A DNA stretch of 57,881 bases from CAWUKT01 sp963923035 (GTDB lineage: Bacteria > Bacteroidota > Bacteroidia > J057 > JADKCL01), in the NCBI GenBank assembly GCA_963923035.1, contig CAWUKT010000045.1, positions 1 to 57,881 on the forward strand. Reading direction: 5' to 3'. A program made the translations under genes and the position numbers. Of this stretch, positions 49,301 through 57,664 are shown piece after piece. Position 1 is the stretch's first letter. Each line of letters starts with the position of its first letter. A model generated the notes under the pieces. The model did not search any database and was not told the origin of the DNA. It worked only from the letters and a program-made list of their open reading frames with translations.

Positions 49301-50037
49301 AGGCGGTAGGTATCACAGGCCTGCACGGCCGCAAAGGCGGTCAGGGCGACGGTCATGCCGTCGTACTGCACGGAAACACCACCGTTATTGGTGGTATAGA
49401 AGGCCGAGTTGCCGAGGTTACAGGTCGCCGGGAACGGCGGGAAGGCGTTGGTACCCGTCATGCCGTTGTTGACGGAGTTGATGGAGACCGGGATATTGGT
49501 GCCGGGGATGACCGCGAGGTTGGTCGGGGTGGGATAGCCGGGGCCGGTGATGAGGAATGCAAAGGCGTCGTTCACGTTGGCGCAGACGTATTCGTCGTAT
49601 TCTTCCGATCCGAAAACGTAGCGGATCTGGATGGTGTCGCAGTAGGGGATGAGGTCAAATTCCAATGCACAGGCATCGAAGGTATTCACCCCCGCAATGG
49701 CGGTGAGGTCCGGGTCGGCGCCGCCACCGTTGATCGCCGTGGTGGAGCCCGAGTTGTTCGGGCCGACGGCGTTGATGACCGAGCCTGAGGTCAGCACGAT
49801 CCCCGAATCCAATCCTACATTAGAGTTGAAGCCCTCAAAGGTGCCGGAAGCGCCCGCCGGGCAGTTCAGGGTTACATTGGTGACAATCACGCCATTTCCG
49901 GTAATCGCATTGGCCAACTGTTGCCCATTGTTGCTGGCGGTAACCGTCAGCTGGGCAGACAAGCTGCCTGCCAATCCCGAAAACAAGCAGAAAACGATGC
50001 AGGAGAAGAAAAAACTAAAGCGCCTGGATGCAGTCAT
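46348..50037 (-). CDS. giant secreted adhesin with gliding-motility-type (T9SS type B) C-terminal domain
   Basis: 1,229 residues. Signal peptide through about residue 28. Residues about 30-270 form a choice-of-anchor L-type domain (GTFEGFNSNVGLDSGIVLTSG, FDLIPYCDTIQIRYVFGSEEYDEY). Next comes a Calx-beta-like segment (DISQPTTLSYTVGGSATNGLDYSPLSG), then roughly ten Ig/PKD-like repeats with CxGD and AGPD/AGRN words, and two clear PKD domains near 1000-1130 (VNFLDISQDAENYVWDLGDG; VQFTDMSENATWVRWDFGDG). The last about 90 residues are the CHU_C domain (FIPNVFSPNADGINDLF, YVLQIFDRWGVKLYDS, GVEVPEGTYYYRVE). Expected on the cell surface. Confidence 0.9.
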   Translation of the reverse strand: MTASRRFSFFFSCIVFCLFSGLAGSLSAQLTVTASNNGQQLANAITGNGVIVTNVTLNCPAGASGTFEGFNSNVGLDSGIVLTSGSVINAVGPNNSGSTTAINGGGADPDLTAIAGVNTFDACALEFDLIPYCDTIQIRYVFGSEEYDEYVCANVNDAFAFLITGPGYPTPTNLAVIPGTNIPVSINSVNNGMTGTNAFPPFPATCNLGNSAFYTTNNGGVSVQYDGMTVALTAFAAVQACDTYRLKIAIADGGDGSFDSGVFLEQNGISCTSNPVFVDVEPYINDPNSPTLVEDCINGGFTFSRGGDISQPTTLSYTVGGSATNGLDYSPLSGNVFFPAGIASVDVPVNAFLDPPVEGIEDIIVIVTDSVCFSSAADTAVLQIDDLPTSDAGPDLTFCGGDTMQLLGVPFPGGSYQWISNTGLSDDTIPDPFITLNQGGVFDYIFNVTLGNGCVATDTARVTVLPSPQVTASNDTSFCEGEGGVGISALATGGVAPLYYVWWCDSTSTFCGIDSINDNDPHVNPDTTTEYYVQITGSNGCLSNVDTVLVTELPKPLVDAGPDMFICGDSAPGVILTPTITQALGPYQYQWTPAAGLNSSTIENPFARPDSTTIYTLVVTAGNGCTSDFTTLDTNATVTVHVNPVPVAIAHIPADSIDLCLGDSVQLQGTAFGAGPQYDYSWSPVTAVNTPTSQSPWVSPIITTEYILTVFSNGCPSYGDTVRINVHTLPTVDAGIDSEICLGASQQLNGSAGGDSSTSYIYAWEPAIYLNDSTLEDPIATPDSTTQFYLTATSEWGCVGGPDSVTVFLKPTPIAEAGRNVEICEGDTIMITGTFFYTSTEPANPSEVYFGWSPNQFISDTTINNPEVWPPSSQFYYLEVRHEDCVTYDSMLVQVYPQPIAGVTGDTTVICGQDSVQLYATGGLGGATYTWMPPNGLSNPAAAEPMASPDTTTNYIVIVSEGKCVDTADITIEVIPRPEAAFIQSALTGCAPLTVNFLDISQDAENYVWDLGDGSLVQNIQNPEHVYETPGTYTVSLLAIGPGFCQDSAPEVQVIVGEGPIADFMSDPSYPAELVIPSTSVQFTDMSENATWVRWDFGDGTFSDLDNPSHTYTAEGTYYVSLVASSPEGCVDTVQHGPYVILIPQLFIPNVFSPNADGINDLFRPDYSGSQPYVLQIFDRWGVKLYDSNNKTQGWNGQNESGVEVPEGTYYYRVEVGDKEYAGDVTLVR

Positions 50038-50152
50038 ACGGATATTGTTCGACTTCAGATTCAGGAGAAAAGGACCATTTGCCTTCCTCCACTCAGCCCC
50101 ATCCGCCCGGTGATGGAACTCAACTTATGAATTTGGTGAAATTTCCCGATAC

Positions 50153-51286
50153 CTACAATTTGGTGCGGACCTTTTGGACCATTTTTCGGCGCCAGCTGTC
50201 AAATGTATCGTTTAAGATGTGTTTTCTCGCTTCCCCGACCAACCACAGGTAAAATCCCAGGTTGTGCATGCTCAGGACGGTGAAGGCCAGCCATTCGTTC
50301 GCCTTCAGGAGGTGGCGGAGATAGGCCTTGGAATAGTATTGGTCCACAAAGAGGTCCGAGTCGGGGTCCAGGGGGGAAAAGTCCTTTTCGTACTTCTTGT
50401 TGCGGAGGTTGCGGATGCCTTCCCGGGTGAACAGCATCCCGTGGCGCGCATTCCGCGTGGGCATCACGCAATCAAACATATCGACCCCCAGTGCGATACA
50501 TTCGAGCAGGTTCTCGGGAGTTCCGACGCCCATCAGGTAGCGGGGCTTGTCCGCCGGCAGAATTCCGCAGCAGAGCTCCGTCATCTCGTACATCACCTCA
50601 TGGGGTTCCCCCACACTCAGCCCGCCAATGGCGTTGCCCTCCGCATTGAGGCCCGCCAGGACCTCACAACTCTCCGTCCGCAGGTCGCGGTAACCACTGC
50701 CCTGCACAATCGGGAAGAGGGCCTGGTGGTGGCCGTAGAGGGGCTCCGTATTGTTTTTGCGGTCCAGGCACCGCTTCGCCCAGCGGTGGGTCAGTCCCAT
50801 CGACTGCTTCGCGTACGCGTGGTCGCAGGGGAAAGGCGGGCATTCGTCCAGCACCATCATGATGTCCGAGCCGATCACCCGCTGGGTATCCACCACATTC
50901 TCCGGTGTAAACAGGTGCTTCGAGCCATCAATATGGGACTTGAAGGTCACCCCTTCCTCCGTCAGCTTGCGTTGGTTGGAGAGGGAGTAGACCTGGTAGC
51001 CGCCGGAATCGGTCAGGATGGGGCGTTCCCAGTGCATGAATTGGTGGAGGCCACCCGCGGCCTGCATCACCTCGTTGCCGGGACGAAGGTAGAGGTGGTA
51101 GGTATTGCCGAGGATGATCTGGGCCTGCACATGGTCCCGCAGCTGGGTTTGTTCCACTGCCTTTACACTTCCCACTGTCCCCACCGGCATAAAAATAGGG
51201 GTGAGGATTTCGCCGTGGTCGGTGGTGATGCGCCCGGCGCGGGCTTTGGAACCAGTATCCGTATGTTGAAGTTGAAATTGCAGCAT
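50153..51286 (-). CDS. tgt: queuine/preQ1 tRNA-ribosyltransferase
   Basis: 377 residues. It exchanges guanine-34 for preQ1 in GUN-anticodon tRNAs. Signatures: TPIFMPVGTVGSVKAV, ILGNTYHLYLRPG, TDSGGYQVYSL, DECPPFP, GGLSVGEP and the nucleophile-Asp segment MFDCVMPTRNARHG. The C-terminal zinc motif CxCxxC that usually precedes YLRHL is not seen: the segment reads DPDSDLFVDQYYSKAYLRHL, which seems to be common in Bacteroidota. The C-terminal His region is retained. Ends 115 bases before the adhesin gene on the same strand. Confidence 0.95.
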   Translation of the reverse strand: MLQFQLQHTDTGSKARAGRITTDHGEILTPIFMPVGTVGSVKAVEQTQLRDHVQAQIILGNTYHLYLRPGNEVMQAAGGLHQFMHWERPILTDSGGYQVYSLSNQRKLTEEGVTFKSHIDGSKHLFTPENVVDTQRVIGSDIMMVLDECPPFPCDHAYAKQSMGLTHRWAKRCLDRKNNTEPLYGHHQALFPIVQGSGYRDLRTESCEVLAGLNAEGNAIGGLSVGEPHEVMYEMTELCCGILPADKPRYLMGVGTPENLLECIALGVDMFDCVMPTRNARHGMLFTREGIRNLRNKKYEKDFSPLDPDSDLFVDQYYSKAYLRHLLKANEWLAFTVLSMHNLGFYLWLVGEARKHILNDTFDSWRRKMVQKVRTKL

Positions 51287-51740
51287 GGGAGGGGGCGAAG
51301 ATCAGCAAATAGGCCCAAAAAAACCAGCGCAGGCCTGCTCTTTTAGAGTCCGACCTGCGCCAGAGTTAAACCGGTAAATGTGTTTAAATAGCCTGCCGTT
51401 GCAGGGGTAAAAATAAAGCACGTTCTACGAACTCCAGTAAACGCGGAGTTCATTTTGTTCTAATCGCTTCAGTTGTAATCGACTTTAAAAAAAGAATAAC
51501 TATCTATTTAATACTCAGCACAATATACTACGAATCGCCGGGCCCGGCAAAGCCATGTAAGGTTGGTGGGTAGAAAAGCATTTCTTTCCTCTAAAAAGAC
51601 GATTTGGCAAGGGTTTGGTGATAGTATCTTGTGGAATCTGGCGGGAGTACGGAAGTTTCGGTGGGGAAATGGCTTGTAAGATAAATTTGAACTATTGGAG
51701 CAAATGTAAGTACAGGAATGAAAATGGCTTGATTGTCAGT
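51287..51740. other. intergenic stretch with several hairpins
   Basis: No gene is supported in these 450 bases. Visible structures: GAACTCC/GGAGTTC (51429-51451) followed by ATTTTG, terminator-like on the plus strand; CCTGC/GCAGG at about 51392-51405; and a perfect palindrome GCCGGGCCCGGC at 51537-51548. The stretch from 51480 to 51535 is AT-rich. None is clearly linked to a transcript. Confidence 0.4.
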
Positions 51741-52979
51741 TTATTTGGTCCAAAAGCGCAGCCCGTCGAGGGAAGAATCGATCTGAAGGAGGAAGTTGGA
51801 GATGCCATCGCTGTAATCCATGCCGAAGGCTTCGGGGTCGCCGACGATATAGGCCACAAACAGGACATACAGGGCCAGCAAACCAAAGGCCTTGAGACGC
51901 CCCAGGGATTTACCCAGGTAGAAGATGGCCACGGCCACGACCGTGATCCCCACCAAAATCAACTGCAATTGGGTGACATTGGCAGCGGTGGAATCGGACA
52001 TGACAATGGGCCCTTGGATGAGGGTATAGAGCATGAGGGGAAACCCGAGGGCAAAGCAAATATCAAAGATATTCGACCCAATGGCATTCGAAACGGCATC
52101 GTCGTAGTTGCCCTTGCGGGCATCCCGGATCGAAAGGATCGTGTCCGGGACCGAGGTCGCCGCCGACGCGAGGATCACCGCGATGAAATAGATCGGCACG
52201 TTCAGCGCCTCTCCCAGTTGCTCGCAGCTGTGCACCAGCAGGAAGCAGGCCCCGCCGATCACCAGCATCGACAGGATCAGGAGAATCCACGCATTCAGCG
52301 TCCGCATTTCCCGCTGCACCACCAGCAATTCGAGGTCCAGCGTCGCCAGGCCAATCAGCGCACTGCGGACGCTGCGCTCCAATTCCGGATTGATGTCTTC
52401 CGCCGCCTCCTCGGCGGCTTCTTCCGGATCTTCGTATTCCTCCGCCGAAATCTTGTGCAGGCCTTCCTTGGCCCGGTTCCGGCGCATGCTCGTGAGCATA
52501 TAGGTCACGTAAACCACGTAAATGAGCATGAGGGCGACCCCATGCCACCAATCCAGGTATCCACCGCCGATGAACAGGATCAGGATCAATTCTCCGATCA
52601 ACAAAGCAATGCCATCCCGCAGGATGACCTTCTTCGTGACGTTGACCTGTGTGGCCAGCCCCGCGCCCAGTACCGTCAGGATGACCAGCGCGGGAATGAT
52701 CACGCCGTTGAACACCGCTGAGCCAGCCGTGGTCCCGATTCCCCCCGCAAAATTGGAGCCCTGTTCATCCGGATCCCCTTCTACAATAAAGAGGAACAAT
52801 ATCGTGGCGAAGAGTTCCGGCATGGAGCTTCCGATCGCATTGATGGTCGCGCCCCGTACGCCTTCGGAAAGGTTACGCCCGAGGAATTCAGATGCGACCT
52901 CAAACCCATCGCTTGCCCGCCAAATGATGACACAGGTAAGCACAATGAAGACAGTGTAAATCAGAACTTCGACGAGCAT
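51741..52979 (-). CDS. Na+/Ca2+ exchanger family (CaCA) membrane protein
   Basis: 412 residues with about ten transmembrane helices. Both alpha repeats are visible: ATINAIGSSMPELFATILFLF (about 44-64) and ILASAATSVPDTILSIRDARKGNYDDAVSNAIGSNIFDICFALGFP (about 260-305), carrying the acidic ion-binding residues. A long acidic cytoplasmic loop (EEYEDPEEAAEEAAEDINPELE, about residues 170-190) lies between them. Exchanges Ca2+ for Na+ or H+ across the inner membrane. It follows two TerD-family genes on the same strand (77-bp gap). Confidence 0.9.
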   Translation of the reverse strand: MLVEVLIYTVFIVLTCVIIWRASDGFEVASEFLGRNLSEGVRGATINAIGSSMPELFATILFLFIVEGDPDEQGSNFAGGIGTTAGSAVFNGVIIPALVILTVLGAGLATQVNVTKKVILRDGIALLIGELILILFIGGGYLDWWHGVALMLIYVVYVTYMLTSMRRNRAKEGLHKISAEEYEDPEEAAEEAAEDINPELERSVRSALIGLATLDLELLVVQREMRTLNAWILLILSMLVIGGACFLLVHSCEQLGEALNVPIYFIAVILASAATSVPDTILSIRDARKGNYDDAVSNAIGSNIFDICFALGFPLMLYTLIQGPIVMSDSTAANVTQLQLILVGITVVAVAIFYLGKSLGRLKAFGLLALYVLFVAYIVGDPEAFGMDYSDGISNFLLQIDSSLDGLRFWTK

Positions 52980-53056
52980 CGGGGGAGTTAATTGATCCGA
53001 ACCGCAAAGGTTGGGAAAATGGAGGTTGAAAACAATAGAATTGCAGAAATACCCCT

Positions 53057-53725
53057 TTAGGGCTTAGGGGGCAGATATTTCCGCAGGATGTCGACGAAGC
53101 GATCGGTCTTTTCCGGGGTTCCGAGCGCGCAGAAATCCCAGTCATCGCCCCGTCGGGTGACCTCAGCAAAGATCAACGAAGCATTGTCTTCGTATTCGGG
53201 GGTGGCGGCCAGGTTGAAGCGTACAATCTCCTCGTTGTTGGCGTCGAGGGCATGGATATAGGCTTCGGACAGCATGCCGAAGTGCTGCTCGCGTTGCTCG
53301 CCTTTGTAGATGGTGACCAGAAACATGATTCGGTGGTATTCCTCCGGCAATTGGGCCAGGCGGACCACGATCTGTTCGTCGTCGTCCTCGCCGAGGTGAC
53401 CGCGGCGTTCATCGCCGGTGTGCCAGATCGCCCCGCTGGGGTGCTCCAGGTTATTGTAGAAGATGACGTCGCTCTTGAAGAAACCTTCCAGTCGGCCTCC
53501 TCCCATGTCCCGCTGGATGCCCAGATCCAGGACATGGCCATTCTTGTCCATCAGAAAGGCAATGGCATCCAGGTCAAAATCCGGCCCACCTGCACCCAGC
53601 AGCGACCCGATCAAGCCCTTTTTCCCTTTCTTGACATTCCAGCCCAATCCTATCGTCACCCGAGACAGGTCGTGCATCTTGCGGTCCAGGTGAATCCGTT
53701 CCCCTTTTTCAAGGTTGATAGCCAT
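53057..53725 (-). CDS. TerD-family stress protein, first of a pair
   Basis: 222 residues covering one TerD domain: GLGWNVKKG, DFDLDAIAFLMDKNGHV, VIFYNNLEHPSGAIWHTGDERRGHLGEDDDEQIVVRLAQLPEEYHRIMFLVTIY and DNASLIFAEVTRRGDDWDFCALG. The Asp-rich DFDLDA and GDD..D segments are the Ca2+-binding sites known from TerD. It is longer than usual because of a KKGLIGSLLGAGG insertion near residue 40. Fifteen bases follow the second TerD gene, and the Ca exchanger gene comes next. Role: general envelope or metal-stress tolerance; mechanism unresolved. Confidence 0.92.
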   Translation of the reverse strand: MAINLEKGERIHLDRKMHDLSRVTIGLGWNVKKGKKGLIGSLLGAGGPDFDLDAIAFLMDKNGHVLDLGIQRDMGGGRLEGFFKSDVIFYNNLEHPSGAIWHTGDERRGHLGEDDDEQIVVRLAQLPEEYHRIMFLVTIYKGEQREQHFGMLSEAYIHALDANNEEIVRFNLAATPEYEDNASLIFAEVTRRGDDWDFCALGTPEKTDRFVDILRKYLPPKP

Positions 53726-53740
53726 GCCGATTATTTTCGT

Positions 53741-54292
53741 TTAGTTATAGACTTCAAGGTATTCCCGGAGGCCGCCCCGGGAGCCGTCTCCGATGGCCAG
53801 AAAGCGCCAGGCTTCCCCGCGCTTCACAAACTTACCAATCGTAACGGCGGTTTCAATGGAAAAATCTTCGTTCAACTCGTATTTCATCATTTCCTCCCCC
53901 GTTGCCTGATTCACGATGTGCAACCCCGCTTCCTGGACCTGCCCAAAAGTAAGCCCCGAACTTTCGCCTTCGTGGATGGTCACCACAAACACCAATTCCT
54001 GAATCCGTGCGTCCAGTTTCCCGAAAACCACTTCAATCAACTCCTCGTCCATTTCCCCCGCCTGATCCCCTTTTTCATCTCCCGTATGCCGCACCGCCCC
54101 ATCCGGACTGCTGAGGTTGTTGTAGAAGACGAAAAACTCATCTTCGGGGAGCTTACCATTGGCCCCCAGGAGAAAGATGGAAACGTCAAGGTCAAGGGTG
54201 GGAGAAGCATCGGGAACTTTCCACTGGAGGCGGACCTGGATGGACTGCAAACCGACCGCAGCACCTTCCCCCCGTTGTAATTGAAGTGTCAT
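53741..54292 (-). CDS. TerD-family stress protein, second of a pair
   Basis: 183 residues, a compact TerD domain: LDLDVSIFLLGANGKLPEDEFFVFYNNLSSPDGAVRHTGDEKGDQAGEMDEELIEVVFGKL, then FVVTIHEGESSGLTFGQVQEAGLHIVN and KFVKRGEAWRFLAIGDGSRGGLREYL. Acidic Ca2+-site residues (LDLDV, GDEKGD...DE) are retained. Only 15 bases separate it from the other TerD gene, so they form an operon, perhaps including the CaCA exchanger. No TerC or TerB is present in the window. Confidence 0.92.
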   Translation of the reverse strand: MTLQLQRGEGAAVGLQSIQVRLQWKVPDASPTLDLDVSIFLLGANGKLPEDEFFVFYNNLSSPDGAVRHTGDEKGDQAGEMDEELIEVVFGKLDARIQELVFVVTIHEGESSGLTFGQVQEAGLHIVNQATGEEMMKYELNEDFSIETAVTIGKFVKRGEAWRFLAIGDGSRGGLREYLEVYN

Positions 54293-54391
54293 TGAACCGG
54301 ACTTTAGTTGATTAAGTTTTGCGGGATGAAGTTAATGGAAAGGAATGGATTTCAAAGGTATAAAATAGTGAGTGTGCGAAATGAGCAAGGC

Positions 54392-54424
54392 AAAAAGAAA
54401 GCCCGGCCCTTTCGGACCGGACTT
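54392..54424 (-). terminator. terminator of the SprB-repeat protein gene
   Basis: On the minus strand AAGTCCGGTCC and GGGCCGGGCTT pair over 11 positions (two G-U) around a GAAA tetraloop, followed by TCTTTTTG. It lies about 30 bases after the stop at 54454. Confidence 0.88.
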
Positions 54425-54453
54425 CCAGATATTTTTCGGACTTGCCGAGGTGA

Positions 54454-56469
54454 TTAGCGGCGTACCACCTTGAGGGTCCGGGCCCAATCAGCAGACTGGA
54501 GCTGGATGAAGTAAACTCCGGCGGGGTAATCGGCGAAGTTCATTTGGTGGCGGAAATTGTTGGCCGGGGCATCTACCAATTCGGAATGGAGGATGCGACT
54601 GTTGAGGTCCATGACCTGGAGGTTCAACTGATCGGCGTTCAAACCAGCAATCGAAAGGACGACGTCGCTTTCCGTGGGGTTCGGGAAGAGGTTGACGTCG
54701 TAGTCGATGCCATTGGCCACGCTGACGAGGGACTCAACGATGAAGGTATCCATGACCATACAGCCGTTGGCGTCGGTCGCCGTGACGATATAGGTACCAC
54801 CAGCCAGACCGGTGATGTCTTCGGTGGTCTCACCGTTGCTCCAGGAGAAGGTGAATCCACCGGCACCGCCGGAGATGGCGTAGTCAATGGAGCCGATGTT
54901 GGCACCGCCGACATCATCGGTAACGACACCGCTGGTGGCGATGGCAGCCGGCTCAGCGACGGTATAGGTCGTCGTGCTGGTACAGTTGCTGGCGTCGGTG
55001 ACGGTCAGGGTATAGGTACCACCGGAGACACCGAAGATGGAGGAAGAGGTATCGCCCGTACTCCAAGCGTAGCTGTATCCACCATTGGCACCACTAACGA
55101 CCACATCCACGATACCATTCATGTCACCATTACAAGCGACGTCAATGACAGAATCGACATAGCTGAAGGGCGCCGGAGCGGAGATGATGATGGTGTCCAT
55201 GAACATACAGTTGTTGGAGTCCATGGCCGTGATGATATAGTTGCCGGCACCCAGGCCGCTGATGTCTTCGGTCGTGGCACCGGTGTTCCAGCTGTAGGAA
55301 TAGCCGGGCGTACCGCCGGAGAGGGTCAGGTCAGCCGCGCCGTCGGCACCACCGGGACAGGTCACATCGGTTCCCACAATGGAAGCGGAAATCGCGGTCG
55401 GCTCGGTCAGGACGATGCTGTCCGTACCGGTACAGTTGTTGGCATCCTGCACGGTCAGGGTATAGACACCCGCGCCAATGCCACTGATGGCACCGGAAGT
55501 GTCACCGTTGGACCAGAGGTAGGTATACCCAGCGGTACCCCCGGAAACGGAAGTGCTGATGCCACCTGTTTGATCGCCATTACACAGCGGCTCGGAAAGG
55601 CTCGGAGTCACTGCAATGGCGGAGGGATCGGCAATGGTAACCGAAGTGGAGGTAGAGCAGGAGAGGTTGTTGGCGTCAGCAATGGTGACCGTATAGGTAC
55701 CAGCGGCCAGGTTGGAGACCGTAGAGGAGGTATCACCGGTGCTCCAGAGATAGGCATAAGCACTACCACCGGTCGGAGCGACAGAAGCGCTACCCGTAGC
55801 ACCACCATTACAGAGGGGATCCGTGCTGGTCAGGTTGGGGGTGATATTGGCACCTCCAACAATGACATCATCCCAGCCAGCCGTAGCCGTTTGGAAATTG
55901 TACAAGTGAACAGCACCCACACCATTCAGGCTGGTATTCCGGAAGGGGAAACCAGACGAGACCAGGATATTGTCGACGTAGAGGTCGTAGGTCTTGGCGG
56001 TATAGTTGATGTTCCGCAGCTCGATATTGTACCACTGGTTGGCGACAGCCACCTGGTTGTACTGGGTCGAGCCATTCACGTAGACACAGATATTGCCCTG
56101 GGTGAAGTAGAAGAAGCAGACACAGTTGGAGGCAGACGTAAAACCATTTTCACCAATGACCACATAGCCGGAGGCATTGGAGGGGTTGCTGGTCTTGACG
56201 TGCCAACTGATTTCGGTGGGCTGGGCATTCGTGAACGAAGCACTGACACCGTTCAGGTGGGAGCTGCTGCCGCCCGTTTGTTCGAAGTGGTAGGTGCCCA
56301 CAGGGGCGCTACCGGTGATGACCGTCCGGGTATAGCTTCCGGCCTCTGTGGTCCAGGCTGTGGATGTGCCGGACTCAAAGCCATCTGTGAAGGCCCCGCA
56401 CTGGGCCCCGAGGGTGAAGGGAAATAGCATAGCGAGACAGATCGTCCCGATCAGGTAGAATTTTTTCAT
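54454..56469 (-). CDS. SprB-repeat secreted protein with T9SS type A domain
   Basis: 671 residues. Signal peptide MKKFYLIGTICLAMLFPFTLGAQ. Residues about 25-205 are a lectin/LamG-like jelly-roll (WHVKTSNPSNASGYVVIG, GVGAVHLYNFQTATAGWDDVIVGG). Then five SprB repeats of about 64 residues, each with the LCNGxxxG, YxYLWSTGDTS, LAAGTYTVTIxDANN pattern; the last lacks the initial Cys. The C-terminus is a type A sorting domain (NLFPNPTESDVVLSI, FADYPAGVYFIQLQSADW, final VVRR). Likely a surface protein related to gliding or adhesion. Own terminator at 54392. Confidence 0.92.
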   Translation of the reverse strand: MKKFYLIGTICLAMLFPFTLGAQCGAFTDGFESGTSTAWTTEAGSYTRTVITGSAPVGTYHFEQTGGSSSHLNGVSASFTNAQPTEISWHVKTSNPSNASGYVVIGENGFTSASNCVCFFYFTQGNICVYVNGSTQYNQVAVANQWYNIELRNINYTAKTYDLYVDNILVSSGFPFRNTSLNGVGAVHLYNFQTATAGWDDVIVGGANITPNLTSTDPLCNGGATGSASVAPTGGSAYAYLWSTGDTSSTVSNLAAGTYTVTIADANNLSCSTSTSVTIADPSAIAVTPSLSEPLCNGDQTGGISTSVSGGTAGYTYLWSNGDTSGAISGIGAGVYTLTVQDANNCTGTDSIVLTEPTAISASIVGTDVTCPGGADGAADLTLSGGTPGYSYSWNTGATTEDISGLGAGNYIITAMDSNNCMFMDTIIISAPAPFSYVDSVIDVACNGDMNGIVDVVVSGANGGYSYAWSTGDTSSSIFGVSGGTYTLTVTDASNCTSTTTYTVAEPAAIATSGVVTDDVGGANIGSIDYAISGGAGGFTFSWSNGETTEDITGLAGGTYIVTATDANGCMVMDTFIVESLVSVANGIDYDVNLFPNPTESDVVLSIAGLNADQLNLQVMDLNSRILHSELVDAPANNFRHQMNFADYPAGVYFIQLQSADWARTLKVVRR

Positions 56470-56602
56470 AAGTAGTTCAGTTGATAAGTAAGAGTATCTA
56501 AAAATGTAGCCTTAAACTTCGCTGTATGCGTTTCAAGCAGTCTTGGAACTGCTTCTGCAATATACAAAAAAGGGAGACGCAACGGTAAAAGAAGGGGAAA
56601 AA

Positions 56603-57265
56603 TCAGGGAGCGGAAAAATAGGCCTTGAGGTGGTGTTCGATCATCTCCGGAATGGAGAGAAAGGGATCGGTGGTCCGGTTCCAACTGGTGGGGCCATCGA
56701 CCACAAAGGTGGCGATCCGAAAGGTCCCCATGGAGAATTCAACCGATTCTGAGGTCGCACTGGGGATTACCCGGGGCTTGTGGGGATGAATTTCGCGGGA
56801 GCGCCGGTAACTCCAAAAGCGCTTCCTGGAGAATGAGGGGGGCGAAGAGGTAATCAGGACGCCGCTGGCGGGAACCTGGGCGCGGAAAATTCGGATCAGC
56901 GGAATCCGGGGAAGTCGGGGCGCATTGGGGACATCAAAGACAATGGCGGCGGGGCCTTTGAAGTCGGGAGGGAATGTCAGGCGGTGGCGGGGAAAAAAGG
57001 GCAATAAGCGGTTGGCAACCACCAGCACCGCAATGCCCACTTCGATCCAGTTGAGGGGAACACTTTTGGGCAGCAGCCATTGAAGGAGCCCGTCAATCCC
57101 AACTGCGAATATCCCTGCGATGAACAGCACGACGAAGGGAACATAGCCCCAACCATTTGGGTCCGTCTTGGCGCCCCCCCGCGCAAAGTAGACGGTCATC
57201 ATCACCCCAAATGCAGCTGCGCTGATCAGGGCATAGACATTGAAGAAGGTCCAGGTATACTCCAT
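56603..57265 (-). CDS. hypothetical membrane protein (220 aa)
   Basis: The N-terminal 90 residues have three transmembrane helices (about 9-27, 42-62 and 73-90). The rest is a soluble basic domain (FFPRHRLTFPPDFKG... FSRKRFWSYRRSREIHPHKPR) ending in a hydrophobic tail. No motif is recognised. Its ATG lies 12 bases after the RidA stop, suggesting one transcript. Confidence 0.6.
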   Translation of the reverse strand: MEYTWTFFNVYALISAAAFGVMMTVYFARGGAKTDPNGWGYVPFVVLFIAGIFAVGIDGLLQWLLPKSVPLNWIEVGIAVLVVANRLLPFFPRHRLTFPPDFKGPAAIVFDVPNAPRLPRIPLIRIFRAQVPASGVLITSSPPSFSRKRFWSYRRSREIHPHKPRVIPSATSESVEFSMGTFRIATFVVDGPTSWNRTTDPFLSIPEMIEHHLKAYFSAP

Positions 57266-57277
57266 AAACGATGTTGT

Positions 57278-57664
57278 TTAGCCCAAACAAGCCTCCACTT
57301 CCACCTCCACCAACAATTCCGGCCGGATCAACGCGCGCACTTCCACCATGGTCGAGCAAGGCTTGATGTCCCGGAAAAACTCCCCGTGCGCCCGTCCAAT
57401 CTCCTCCCAATCGCGGATGTTCACCACGTACATACGCGTCCGCACGACATCCTGTAAGGTCCCGCCCAGCACCTTCAGCGCCTTCTCAATCGTCTCGATG
57501 CAGTGCCGGGTCTGCGCATACGCATCCCGCCGCCCGACGACTTCGTCCCCGTCCATCGCCGTGGTCCCCGAAACCCAAATCATATTGCCCTTGCGGACCG
57601 CCCGGCTGTACCCGACTTCCTCTTCCCAGGGCGCGCCCGTTCCGATACGTTGTGTGCTTTCCAT
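57278..57664 (-). CDS. RidA/YjgF family protein
   Basis: 128 residues from ATG 57664 (MESTQRIGTG); a longer frame to 57742 adds a non-conserved leader. Family features: YSRAVRKGNMIWVSGTTAMD near the start, YAQTRHCIETIEKALKVLGGTLQDVVRTRMYV, and the catalytic Arg region with VEVRALIRPELLVEVEVEA at the end. RidA proteins hydrolyse reactive enamine/imine intermediates such as 2-aminoacrylate. This one belongs to the longer Rid subgroup rather than archetypal RidA, because the GP-containing N-terminal stretch differs. Probably co-transcribed with the membrane protein. Confidence 0.9.
   Translation of the reverse strand: MESTQRIGTGAPWEEEVGYSRAVRKGNMIWVSGTTAMDGDEVVGRRDAYAQTRHCIETIEKALKVLGGTLQDVVRTRMYVVNIRDWEEIGRAHGEFFRDIKPCSTMVEVRALIRPELLVEVEVEACLG

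Noticed and set aside
46246..49788. Two long plus-strand frames (597 and 506 residues) opposite the giant adhesin
   Set aside because: Repeat-derived shadow frames without motifs; the adhesin on the minus strand has signal peptide, PKD and CHU_C domains.
53057..54292. Complete tellurite resistance operon
   Set aside because: Only two TerD-type genes occur; no TerA/B/C/Z partners, so a resistance function is not supported.
54544..56427. 627-residue plus-strand frame opposite the SprB-repeat gene
   Set aside because: Antisense image of SprB repeats; Gly/Asp/Val-rich without fold signatures.
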